A stretch of 64,000 nt of DNA, taken from NCBI RefSeq assembly GCF_004664715.2, contig NC_051074.1, forward strand, positions 14,121,178 to 14,185,177. The letters are read 5' to 3'. The DNA comes from Peromyscus leucopus. Its lineage: Eukaryota; Chordata; Mammalia; Rodentia; Cricetidae. This document shows positions 24,523 through 35,380 of this stretch, one piece after another. Numbering within the stretch: position 1 is the first letter of the stretch; the number at the start of each line of letters is the position of its first letter. The notes beneath the pieces are model-generated. The model searched no databases and was not told where the DNA came from. It saw only the letters and a program-made list of their open reading frames with translations. The position numbers and the translations under genes are program-made.

Positions 24523-25145
24523 TGTGAACCTAGGTAAGATTATTTAAAGATGTTACTTAAATGACAAGCTAATTCCACTGCTATTTCAGTTCAGGCTTCT
24601 GTCACATTTCTGCTTATGCATGAATTGAGCATTCCCAGAATATTATCTGCGAGGGAGGTAATTGCAGTACAGAACAGGGACAGAATGATGTCTACAAACT
24701 AAAACATCTGAATGCTACTTTTGAGATCCTTCTCCTTTCATGTGATGTAAGAAATGCTGAAAGTTTTTGAAATGCTAGGAAGAAAAAGGAAATGAGTCAG
24801 TACACTTCAGAAGTTTGCCTGGAGTCTCTTGTTTGCAACCAAGGAAGTGTTATTCACAAAGGTTGACTTTGTTATGTAGAATTTAAGGAGAGAAACATAA
24901 TCTCACATTATTTTAAGTGCATTCACATTCAAGATTATCACAAAGTGAAAACAAAACTCTACTCAAATCACATTTGATGTCTTTTATAAATGTTTAAATG
25001 ATAAATTCTAGTCATTTAACAACCAGATTCCATACACTCTGAACCATATATAATCCTAGCTTTCCTTTAACAAAAGTGGCAAAAAGCAAAACAATGCTCC
25101 TGTCCATTATGGGCTATCATTAATATAAGACCTTTTAAAAGTAAA

Positions 25146-25499
25146 TGTGGGAGGCCAGCTCCCACCTTTTCAAGGATTCTTATGAGTACGAGAGAGGGTA
25201 AGAAAATATTAGGTAGAAAGATAGCAAAGAGGAGAAAGACGGAAACACAGGATTGCTTCGGGAGGACCTAGGTCAATACTCAACGGCCCTTTCTGTTTAT
25301 TCAAAAGGGCTTTTTATAACAATGGCAAGGGGTGGGGCAAAAGCCCTCCCCCTTGCTAGATCAAAGCACACTGCATAGCCAAGTGTAGACCCTTCCAAAC
25401 ACCTGATAACCATGTCTTTGGTCAAATCATTCCCTTATGCAGGCCTGCTGGGTAAAACAAGCTCAGGTTCTCACTAGGAAACCTCCTTGGGTCTCCATA
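25146..25499 (-). mobile_element. Solo ERV2-type LTR, inverted
   Basis: The plus strand begins TGTGGGAGGCCAGCTCCCAC and contains CTTTTTATAACAATGG (an inverted TATA region) and GGCCTGCTGGGTAAAAC, shared with the LTRs at 2788 and 29916. It ends near GGTCTCCATAA. Confidence 0.75.
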
Positions 25500-25629
25500 A
25501 GTAAAAGAAAAAAAAATTTTTTTTTCATATTTTCAGTGGCAAAAATGACATTATGCAGTTATCTAGTTGGCTATCAACTCAACCAACCAAACTAATTTTT
25601 GGTCTTTCTTTCTTGGCTGTTGGTTTTAA

Positions 25630-26240
25630 TAGGTAGCACTGTTACTGTGCGAGAAAGGTTACGAGACAGGACAAAGCCCAGTATCAGAGCTTTATTAGGA
25701 GGAAGGGACAGAAGAGAGCGTGGCCAGGCCTGTTGGAAAGACACGTGAGGAGGAGGTAGAGATGGGCAGCACATGAATTAAATAGGACATAAGGTCCCTT
25801 GCTTGGTTACTGAACTGCACATGTGCAGTCATGCAGCTGGAGGAGTGGCTGGGAATTCCAACACTGCCTGCCATGTTTCTAGGAGACTGACTCTGTGAGG
25901 CCATATTTGCTGCTTTCCAATAGGAACTGTCCACCATAAGGCAATGACGGGGAATCAGAACGCACAAGAGGTCAGGGTATTTACTTCTGAGCTCTTGCTA
26001 GAAGCCGACATCTCTACAGAGTCCTGCTGAGAGCCCCTTACCTCTGTCCTTTCTTTCTCTGTAAGTCAACCTCCTTTCTCCTGGAAACTTCAGTCACAGG
26101 GCGGCCATCTTCCTCTGTGCAGCTAATTCTCAGGTTTCTTTCTCTCTACACCTCTGGAAATAGGAGCATCACTACAGCGCCTTCAAAAACCCCGAGAATG
26201 TATTTTCTGCTTCTTGCTGAAACTCTGATACCAATTTCAA
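25630..26240 (-). mobile_element. LTR-like repeat, inverted
   Basis: An AGAGCTTTATTAGGAGGAAG-like inverted poly(A) signal region and GC-richer flanks suggest an LTR on the minus strand. No recognisable termini; low certainty. Confidence 0.35.
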
Positions 26241-26269
26241 AATTCTGAATAAGGATGTTTATGCAGCTG

Positions 26270-26640
26270 AAAGTTTTCCTGTGTCCCACCCAGCTGGCAG
26301 CCGGGACAAATCTCGTGCCCCCCAAGTAAACACACAGAGACTTATATTAATATAACTATATAACTGCTCAGCCATTAGCTCAGGCTTATTACTGACTAGC
26401 TCTTACACTTAAATTAGCCCATAACTATTAATCTATGTATCGCCACATGTTCCATGGCTTTACGTGCATACCATTACATGTTGCTCCTTTGGTGGCTTGC
26501 TTGCATCTCTCCCTTTTGCCTTTCTGTCTCTCTCTTTGAATTCCTGCATGCCTCTAAGTTGTCTTGCCATAGGCCAAACAGCTTTATTTATCAACCAATC
26601 AGAGCAACACATATTTGCAGCATACAGAAAGACATTTCCC
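26270..26640 (+). mobile_element. Second copy of the repeat inserted at 2885-3406
   Basis: Shares CAAGTAAACACACAGAGACT, TCTATGTATCGCCACATGTT and TCAACCAATCAGAGCAACAC with the 2885-3406 insert. I regard both as an abundant rodent, probably LTR-derived, repeat. Confidence 0.65.
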
Positions 26641-27330
26641 TATCACTTCCCCTTTTCTGTCTAAACAAAAGCAAGGTTTTAACTTTAACCTATTAAAATT
26701 ACATATAACAAAACAGTTATCAAGCAAGGATTACAGTTACAATATCTAGTCTATTTGTATTTTGTAAAATTAAAGAAATTTTTTTTATCTATTCTATATT
26801 TGTGAGTCTAAGGTATATCTAATTTATCTTTTATCATAACCAAGGAAAATTATAACTATCTAGTCCTCAACTATATCAAAGACCTCAGAATACTACTCAT
26901 TAAAGTATCTAGGGATTGTGATGACTAATCTCGGTTGTCAACTGGACACACAAGGGAAGAGGAAGCCTCAACTGAGAAGTTGCCTCCATCAGATTGGAGG
27001 CTACTATAATATAAATATTCCATAGTACTAAGATAGTCCCATCAGAACCTACAAATAGGTTAATTCAGCTATAAAGTATTATCATCAATGAGTTTTAATT
27101 CACCTTTTTGAAGACAGGGTTTTGATGAAGCTCAGGTTTGCCCTGGGATTTGTCATCCTTCTCCCTTAGCCCTAAATCCTAGACATAGAGGTCCACATTG
27201 CCATACCTGGCATGAGCCCACTTTCAACTAGAGATTTGAGTCATTTTATAGTAGATAGCTATACGCCAAATAAATGGTGAATGGAGCTGCCATGGTTTCT
27301 AAAGCATCTCTAAAGGAATGAAACACAATA

Positions 27331-27520
27331 GGGCATGTAGCTCAGTGATACAGTGCTTGGCTAGGATGTATAAGGTCCTGGGTTTTAAACTTGAGTCCCA
27401 CACGTATGCATACTGTACCCATACACAGACAGACAGATAGACATATACATACATACATACATACATAGAGACAGACAGCCACAGACACACACACATAGAC
27501 ACACACACAACCAAGTATCT
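27331..27520 (+). mobile_element. ID-type SINE with simple-repeat tail
   Basis: GGGCATGTAGCTCAGTGATA and GGTCCTGGGTTTTAAAC form the ID/tRNA-Ala-like core; a CAGACAGA/CATACATA/CACACA tail follows. It is not a functional tRNA gene. Confidence 0.75.
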
Positions 27521-27614
27521 GGCACATGCCAGACACAAAATTGGAGATACACTAATGATAACCCTCATGAAGTTTATATTATAGTGGGGTTAGAGATTAT
27601 TTTGAAAGCTAAAC

Positions 27615-27860
27615 TCAAGCTGCATTATTGATAGTAGTTAGAAAATGGAAAGGATCCAAGTGCCCAATGACAGATAAATAAACAAAATATGGCATGTACA
27701 CATGCCTTAAAAAAAAGAAACGATTCTAACACATGGAAGAATATGGATGAATCTTGAGGAAAGTATGCTAGTGAAATTTTTAAAAAGACAAATATTGTCA
27801 AATTCACAGAAACAGAAATTAGAATGGTGGTTCCCAGGAACTGAGGCTATGGTGGCTGAC
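27615..27860 (+). mobile_element. Old L1 3' fragment
   Basis: AGGATCCAAGTGCCCAATGA and AACACATGGAAGAATATGGA match the 3' region of mammalian L1. Confidence 0.65.
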
Positions 27861-27879
27861 AGATAAATTCAGTTTCACA

Positions 27880-28380
27880 GCTCCTTCTCTAATTCCGAAA
27901 CATGCTTGGCTGAGTCAGTAACAGCCTGGGGCCAGGATGTATGGAGGAACATAGTTCCTTCTCTAAAACCTGGAATACGCTTGGGGCCAGGGCGTGGGGG
28001 AGCTGTAGCTTCAGATCCTGAGAACACAACTCTTGCCACTGTACGGAGCTTTGGTGAACAGTGTCAAGGCCGCTGTGTGCTCCGTCTGTGATGCTCTTGA
28101 GATACTTGGTGTTCCCTCTGTGCAACATTGCTTGATTAGCTTCCTGCTGACTTTGTCCCATTGTGTGATAGCTTTCCAAGGACACTGTCCAATTTCTCTC
28201 CTAAAACCTGTATATAAAATGCTGTACTTCTTAACAAACTTGCTGGCATAAGCCACCAGCTTACGCAAGATCCCCTGACCCTGGCTTTCCTGTGTTCTTT
28301 ATCTTTTCATCCTCTGGTTCTCCCCCTTAAGACCCGGTCACTGAAGAACAACCTGTTGGTCCAGGTCGATATGATGAGTA
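27880..28380 (+). mobile_element. LTR-like element
   Basis: TATA-like CTGTATATAAAATGCTG, then AACAAACTTGCTGGCATAAG and CTCCCCCTTAAGACCCGG read as the R/U5 part of a rodent ERV LTR on the plus strand. Boundaries are approximate. Confidence 0.5.
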
Positions 28381-28819
28381 CTTTACTAGAACCTAGTTGT
28401 TTTAAATAGCTTACAAAATAGTATGTTTCCTTATATACTTTTCATTCATACTTAGTTTCTGTTGACCCTACCTCTCACCTACTTCTAAGTCTCCCTATTC
28501 CTCTTAAACATTTACACTCATTTTTCTCTTGTCTACTTTCATGTCACATGTGTTCAACTGCTCTTCATCACCATCCCTTAGGCCCTCCTTTTCCCCCCTC
28601 TCCTGGACCCCTTTCTACTTTCTTAACCTCTACACATAATCACACACTTCTGTCTTAAAATTAGAAGCTAAGAAGAAAAGGCTCAAACATGGGAGAACAT
28701 GTAATATCTGTCAGCCTGAACGTAAGCAATATTTTCCAGTTACATTCCTTTTGTTTGCTTTTGAAAATTTTGTAACTTCATTTCTCTTATGGCTCAACAA
28801 AATTCAGTGGTATGTATGT

Positions 28820-29178
28820 GTGGGGGTTTGAAGGAAAATGACCCCCAAAAGGAGTAGCACTATTAGATGTGGCTTTGTTGGAGTAGGTGTGGCCTCGTTG
28901 GAGGAAGTGTGTCACTGTGGGGGCGGGCTTTGAGGTCTCATACATGCTCAAGCCATGCACAGTGTCTCAGACCAGACCACTTACTGTTGCCTGTGAACCA
29001 AGATGTAAGAACTCTCAGCTCCTTCTCTAGCACCATGTCTGCCTGCATGCTGTCATGTCCCACCATGATGATGATTAACTAAACCTCTGAAACTGTAAGT
29101 CAGCCCCAGTGAAATGTTTTCTTTAGAAGAGTTGCTGTGGTTATGGTGTCTCTTCATAGCAATAGTAAACCTAATTAA
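28820..29178 (+). mobile_element. Common rodent interspersed repeat
   Basis: GTGGCTTTGTTGGAGTAGGT, GAGGAAGTGTGTCACTGTGG, GTCAGCCCCAGTGAAATG and GGTGTCTCTTCATAGCAATA are phrases of a very abundant rodent repeat whose class I cannot assign. 48833-49190 reads as its reverse orientation. Confidence 0.65.
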
Positions 29179-29179
29179 G

Positions 29180-30965
29180 ACAGTATGTTCTACATATTCA
29201 TTACCCACACATTCTGTGATGGAAATCTATACAGATTCAATTTCCTCACTATTATAAATAGAACAGCAGTAAGCACAGATATGCAAACATCTCTGTGAAA
29301 AGATAGAGACCCTTGGTATATGCCCAGAAATTATACAGCTAGGTCATATGGAAGTTCTTAGTTTTGTGAGAAGCCCCTAGGCTTACTTCTATAGTGGCCA
29401 TACCAGCTTACACCGCTGCCCAAACTGAGTAAGAGTTCCCTTTTCTCACATCCTTGGCCTGTTTTTTGTTGTTATTTGATTTCTTGATGATGGTCACTCT
29501 TACTGGTCAGAGGCGGAATTTCAAATTTAATTTGCACTTACCTCGTGGCTAAAGATGTAAGACAATTTTTAAAAAAACGGCTTCAGTTATCTGTATTGCT
29601 CTTTTGCGAATTTTCTGCTCAGTCCTTAACCCATTTATAAAACTGGATTATTGTTTATTTTAGGATTTTGATTTCTCTGTTTCTAGGTAGTAATCCTCTA
29701 CCAGAAGCATACCATGGAATGATTTCCCCATTGCGCAGGCTATCTCGGCACTCACCAGTTCCCTTTGCTGTACCGAAGCTTTTCAGTTTTGTGAGGTGCG
29801 TATATTAGTTACTGTCGTTACTGTTGCTAAGAAGACCCGGCAAGAGCACCTGAGGAAGTTCTGGTTTATTCTGGTTCACAGCTGGAAAGCACAAGGGTCA
29901 GGACAGGGAAGTCAGTGTGGGAGCCCGTTTTCAGGTTTCCTAGGGGCTTTACCCAGCAGGTCTGCATGGAAAGGATGACTGGACCACGGGGCCTGAGTGC
30001 AGGTGTCTGAGACGGTCTGCACTTGGCTGTGCTGGGGGGAGGTCTTTTGCTCCACCCCTTGGCATTCCTATAAATACTCTGGGGCAGAGACAGTCAGGGC
30101 CAGTGGATAAGGATCCAGGCCTACCCTCTCTGTTTCTCTCCTCTCTATTTCTAACCAAGTCTCTTATCCCTCATTCCTCAAGAGTTCCTGTTGTAAATAA
30201 GTGTGGGGGCTGGTCTCCCACAAATAAGTTGGTTGGAGTGAGGCAGCTGGGCACATGGCGTTCTCCTAGGAAGCTGGGTATGAGGAATGTTAGGGCTCAC
30301 ATGCCAGTTACACAGGTCTTCCTACCTCAATTCATTTTATCTAGTTAATTCCCCAAAGGCATCCTGAGACACTTGTTTTCCAGGTAATCCTAGAGCCTGT
30401 CAAGTTAATGTTATCAACTATTCCAGTGTCATTTTTGACTGGTGGCCTTATTTCCTGAGTAACTGGAGTCCTAGTCAGGAAATCCTCGAATATGCCTATA
30501 TCTTGATGTATATACATTTCCTCTAACAGTTTCAGAGTTTCAGGTCTGCTGTTAAAGTCTTTAGAACACTTGGAGTTAATTTTAAGCAAGGTGAGAGATA
30601 AGGATCTAGGCTTCATTCTTCTATGGGTAGATTTCCAGTTTTCCAAGCCCCATTTGCTAAGGAGGCTGTTCTTTACTACAAGAATTTTTGACATCTCTGT
30701 CAAAAATCACTTGGCTACAGCTGCACAGGTACAAGTCAGGAACTTTAATTTGGTGTCAGTACCATGCTGGTTTTGTTACTACGGTTCTGTAATGTAACTA
30801 GAAATCAGATATGGTGATACCTTCCACCCTTATTTATTATTGCTCAGGATGGGCTTGGCTACTTTGAGGGCTTTTGTGTTTCCAAATGAGTTTTGACTGT
30901 TTAATAGTATTTCTATGAAGAATGGCATTGGGTGGCATTGCTTTTGGTAAGACACTCATTTCATA
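29180..30965 (-). mobile_element. Old L1 ORF2 fragment split by nested insertions
   Basis: Antisense L1 text at 29180-29795 (ATGATGGTCACTCTTACTGG) and 30395-30965 (AGTTTTCCAAGCCCCATTTG). They are separated by a rodent repeat (29796-29915 and 30223-30394), which is in turn split by an LTR. Confidence 0.75.
29916..30222 (+). mobile_element. Solo ERV2-type LTR (307 bp)
   Basis: TGTGGGAG at the start, CTCCCACA at the end, TATA-like CTATAAATACTC near 30070. Flanking hexamers AGTCAG and AATAAG match at only four of six sites, so the target duplication is decayed or misplaced. Confidence 0.8.
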
Positions 30966-31021
30966 ATATACAGATTCTTGTAATCCAAGAGCATGGAATA
31001 GCATGGATTCTTCTAGGGTTG

Positions 31022-31195
31022 TTGTTTTTTTTGTTCCTTTGTTTGTTTTGTTGTATTTTTTAGGCAGGGCCTCACTGTGTAACCCTGCTTGGTCTAGAAC
31101 TCTCTATGTATACCAGGCTAGCCCTGAACTCACAGAAATCTGCCTACCTCTGCCTCCCAAGCCCTGGGATTAAAGGCACAACCACACCACACCTT
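31022..31195 (-). mobile_element. B1 SINE
   Basis: Inverted B1: CAGGGCCTCACTGTGTAACC, CCTGAACTCACAGAAATCTG, GGGATTAAAGGCACAACC, with an inverted poly(A) of T/G runs. Confidence 0.88.
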
Positions 31196-31734
31196 ATTTT
31201 AAGGGTTGTGTTACAGGGCCTTTTCACTTCACTGTTGAAGATTACAAGGAAGGTTGTATTGTTGAGATTTAGACGCTTGTGAATGGGAACCTTTCCCTGC
31301 TCTCTTCCTCAGCATGCTGGTTTATCATAAACAGGAAAGCTATTTTTCGGATGTTAACTTTTTATCCTGTCACTTGCTCAAAGTGTTTTAACCAACCTAA
31401 GAATTTTCTGACAGGAGTTGTTAGGGTCTTTTATGTATAGACTCATTATATTTGTAAATAAGGATACTTTGACATCTTCCTTTCCGATTTGTATTCCTTT
31501 TGTTTGCTTTGCTTATCTTACAGCTCAAGAAAATAAGTAAGTAAGTAAGGAAATAAATATATATATAGAGAGAGATTTGGCTTTCATGAGGGGCATAATC
31601 CAAAAAGGTTAGTTCCAACAACAGGGCTATGACAGGCCATTGGAAACAAGAGGAAAGAAAACTTACATGACCAAAGACATGACGTTCTTTAGAAGGAAGG
31701 GGCAACATTTAACACAGAGAAGACAGGAGTGAAA

Positions 31735-32880
31735 ATTAGACAACTTCATTAACACTCCAATTCCCATCAAATTAATCTACAGCTTCAATACAATCCCAAT
31801 TCGAGGAAAATTGGCAAGTTAATGCAGTTATCCAGTTTTTTTTGTTGTTGTTTTTTTTCTTGTTTTTTTTTTTTTTTTTTTTCTGTTGGGACTTACAGTT
31901 TTTTTTTTTATTCTAGACAAGGACTTTTTATAGACATTTCAGAAAGAAATAATTTATTTCCATTTTCCCCTATCTTTTGTAAAACCCAGTAAGTTACTTC
32001 TAAATTGAAATGTAAAATCAAAAGGCTTAGAAGAGTTCAAATGACTGTGAAAAACGATATATGTAAAAAACTTCACATTGGAATATTTTAAGACTGTGGG
32101 ACTGAAATAATGACAGCTGCCGATCCATTGGACAGAACAGTGTCTAGAAACAGCCACTCAGATATGGTAAACTGATTTTCAACAAGGGTAACAAAGAAAT
32201 GATAATTTTCAAGAAATGTTGGGCCAATTAAACATCCATATATTAAAAAGGTGAACGTCCATTCATATCTCACAGTACGTGTAAAAATCAGTTCACAACT
32301 GGCCACAGACAGATACTTAAGAGCTAAAATGACAGTATTTCCAGAAAAGAAAAACATAAAACACTTGTGAGCTTAAGTTAGACTAAGGAGTAAGTCTAAA
32401 ACATGATTTCTGAAGGAAAGGATTAAAAATTTTTTAAAAGGACACTACTAAGAAAAAGAGTCGAAGGAATAATATTTGTAGTACCTATCTATGACAAAGC
32501 ATTCAAGAATTCTCAAAGCTTAGCAAGAAAGCAAACAGCCTAACTTTAAACATGGGCATGAAATCCGAAATGAACGTCTATGAAAGAGATATCATAGCAC
32601 ATGAGAAATACTCAACATCATTAGACAATGGAAAATGTCAAGTACAGCCACATAAGGATTGGAGCATACAAATACAGACAACAAAAACCAGAGACTCATG
32701 CACTGTTGGTGAGATACATAACAAGTAGGGGATGTGAGGAAGACACGAACTCGGAGTAAGAATTTCAGGTGTGTGACATTTACGTAGGTCTTAGTGACCA
32801 TGTTGGGTGGAAAAAAGGACATAGTAATTGTCCCTCCTTTTCAATAAACAAAAAGATCAATGAAATAATGGATTTAAAAG
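31735..32880 (+). mobile_element. Decayed L1 ORF2 fragments
   Basis: Sense-strand L1 at 31735-31820 (ATTAATCTACAGCTTCAATA) and 32100-32640 (GATATCATAGCACATGAG, CTCAACATCATTAGACAATG). A T-rich tract separates them. Heavily mutated. Confidence 0.65.
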
Positions 32881-33084
32881 TCTTTTCCAAATGGCAAAAT
32901 GATATATAATCATTCTTATATTTATGTTTTCAATCAAGCGGTTTAAAGTAATAGAATCTTCTTTCTTAAAATATTCTATCAAAAAAGATTTTAAATTTTT
33001 TTATTAATGTAATTAATATTTTAGAGCAATATCTATGTTTTACTGTTAATAGTAAAGTTCAGAAGACCTAGCAAGAGGTATTAC

Positions 33085-33220
33085 TTGCTTTTTTTTTTGT
33101 TGTTGTTGTTTTTTGTTTTTTTTAGGGTATCTGCAGCCAGTGCTGTCCTTGAATTCACTAAGTAGACCTGGCTGGCTTCAAACTCATGGTGATCCTCCTG
33201 CCTCAGCCTCCTAGTTGTAT
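33085..33220 (-). mobile_element. B1-related SINE
   Basis: Inverted T-rich tail then CTGGCTTCAAACTCATGGTG and CTGCCTCAGCCTCCTAG. Confidence 0.65.
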
Positions 33221-34538
33221 ATACTTTATAATGACTTACATTACTATTCAATGTAGTCCATCAACTGCTGGCTTTGAAGATTGAGATAGATGAAAAGGAA
33301 AAACAGTAACTGCATAAAATGGAAAAAAAATCACACATGTAAAGAATATTTTAGGACTTTAACAATAGTTCTTATGTTTTCAAGAATTTAGGAATTAGAA
33401 AAGATATTGAAGATGGCTCATCACAACTCACTGCTCCAAGATCACCAGGCTATCTGGTTAAGTTTTTTCACACTAGGTTTCTTGTACACGTTAAATAAAA
33501 CAAATATTTTTACTGATACTTATTGCTTAACTTCAATAACTTTGCTTTGTGTATCTAATAAAATTAAAGCGATTAAATATCCCTTTAAATAAGGATTTGT
33601 TCCCCCGTATCATACCTACTAAGCTACATACACGAAGCTACCTTTAAAAGCAATGAAAGGTTATGGGAGGTTTGTATTCCAACTTAAAAACATAAAACGT
33701 GTAATGTTTTAATAAACATAGTAATTCGGGATTAGAATTCTGACTTTTGAATTTTTTCTAGTTTAATCTCTGAAAACTGAACCAGGACAGTTTATATATT
33801 AACTGGGACAAGGCTGGGAGAAGACTGAGGAGGCAATACTCCAGGACATTCTGTAATCTGTCTCACTGAAGTGTATACATTTGTTTAACAAGAAATCCCT
33901 TTACTTCATCTGCCGCACAGGACAAATTCATGTCCGTTTTGAAAATTCTCAACCGAGGTTCGAAATGTCCACGAAAGGGGAATTCAGTGAGACTTTAAAA
34001 GTGCCTTTTTCCTGTAAAGCTACGTGCTAAGACGACCCCCATCCCCCTTTGGGCTCATTTCTTTGCTTCGGTGTAGGTTTTCACACTGAATGGTGACTAT
34101 GATCCAGGGGGGAGACTTCTCCGGCGACAGCCAAGCGACCAAGGGTGCTGTTTTGAATGCAGTCAAGCATTCGCAGCCGCCAGCGAGGGAGCGCTCCGCA
34201 AGCATTTCGCAGCTTGTTAACCGACTCCGGAGGGCAAGGTCCAGCTAATCCTTGCATAAGCAAGAAAATGACCGTTGACAACTCAATCACACACACAGCC
34301 GCCAACTCCCTGAGCCCAGCAGTCCTCGCCTCTTGGCAGCCAGCTTCCGATCGGCTGCAAAAGCTCAAGGCCCTCCCGCCCCAACGGCGCCTGCGCGAAG
34401 CCTCCACCTCCTCCAACCCTTTCTCAGAGCAGTCACCGGGGGCCGTTTTAAAGTTATTATCAGGTTACGCCTCACTTTAAAAAAAAGAAAAAGAAAAAAA
34501 AAAATAGCACGACAGAGCACGCTAGAACGACCACTCAC

Positions 34539-34620
34539 CGAAGTGGTCCTAAATGCAAACGGCAGGTTTTAACTCTCCTCTCGCGACTTATCTGGTGCTG
34601 CCGGAAGCGGAACTAGCGGG
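34539..34620 (-). other. GIN1: Probable GIN1 non-coding exon 1 with donor
   Basis: On the minus strand a consensus donor CTTCG|GTGAGT lies at 34539/34538, at the CpG-rich boundary and in the right orientation to splice to the ATG exon about 10 kb away. The TSS is not resolved; the upper limit given is approximate. Confidence 0.5.
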
Positions 34621-34699
34621 GTCGGTGTTTGGGTTGGAGGGGCGGGGGGGGGGCGGGAGTGAGCTGTGGAACAGGAAAGCTCAGGCGGATCGTTGGCCC

Positions 34700-34969
34700 G
34701 GGCGGAAACTGTCCCGGCCGGTGCAGTTTCCGTGTGAGACCGGTGGAGGGCAGGCCGGGGAAGAGGCGTGTCGGAGACTCCCGGGGTGTAGCCGTGCCCG
34801 CCCGGTCCGCTGTGGCCGGAGAGGGAAGATTCAGGTCCACGCCTCCGTGAGCCGCCTCTGCCCAAACGCCTCAGCCTGGCCCCCCGCGATTAACAGGGGA
34901 GGAACCGAAACCTGGATGGGCTCAAGCATCTCCCGCAGAGCGCTTGGTTGACCGCAGCAGCCGAGGCAG
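34700..34969 (+). other. PPIP5K2: Probable PPIP5K2 non-coding exon 1
   Basis: A strong donor GAGGCAG|GTGAGG ends at 34969 on the plus strand, inside the CpG island and upstream of the exon carrying the ATG. The start of the exon is a guess. Open frames here are CpG-island accidents. Confidence 0.5.
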
Positions 34970-35252
34970 GTGAGGACCCGGAGCTCGGTGGAGAACCCGA
35001 GCCAGACCCGATGGCCGGAGGCTCGCCGCTGCCTCGAGGTGTTTGCTTTGTTTCGCCTCCGCTCTGCGGACCCTAGACACGTGCTCTTGCAGGAGACACG
35101 GACCGTGGCGGATGACAACGTGGTCTGGGAGGAGTGACAGGACAGCTCCGGGGGTCCTTTTCAGGCTTGACTTCTCTTGCACTTCCCGCCTCGCTTCCCC
35201 TTTCCATTTCTTGGGTTTGAAAAAGCCAGAAGCTGCCTAACTTCTAACGGAG

Positions 35253-35253
<1 letters not shown>

Positions 35254-35334
<81 letters not shown>

Positions 35335-35380
35335 CGTTGTGTGGATTGTGTGTGTGTGTGTGTGTAGCGTTGTGTGGATT
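35254..35380. repeat. (GT)n microsatellite with duplicated interruption
   Basis: Pure GT from 35254 to about 35332. A 16-base motif TAGCGTTGTGTGGATT follows (35332-35347), then a shorter GT run and a second copy of the motif at 35365-35380. It lies about 285 bases inside PPIP5K2 intron 1. Confidence 0.97.

Larger units (their letters stand above)
24530..34538 (-). other. GIN1 5' intron (non-coding exon 1 to ATG exon)
   Basis: About 10 kb dominated by LTR, L1 and other repeat insertions listed separately. No conserved exon was recognised between the ATG exon and the promoter; the intron call depends on the proposed donor at 34538. Confidence 0.5.
34090..35200. promoter_or_regulatory. CpG-rich bidirectional promoter of GIN1 and PPIP5K2
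   Basis: This is the only long stretch of the window rich in CpG dinucleotides. It separates a probable GIN1 donor (34538, minus) from a probable PPIP5K2 donor (34970, plus) by about 430 bases. It contains TCTCGCGA (34579-34586), an ETS-type CCGGAAG (34601-34607) and GC boxes around 34638-34660. No TATA box is placed to serve either gene, as expected for a housekeeping CpG-island promoter. Confidence 0.8.

Noticed and set aside
27331..27405. tRNA-like promoter boxes
   Set aside because: They belong to an ID SINE; no cloverleaf with anticodon arm is kept. The same reasoning applies to the B2/B3 heads at 5357, 49627 and elsewhere.
34553..34951. 132-codon plus-strand frame at the promoter
   Set aside because: A CpG-island chance frame. 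It overlaps the probable non-coding exon and has no conserved product I recognise.
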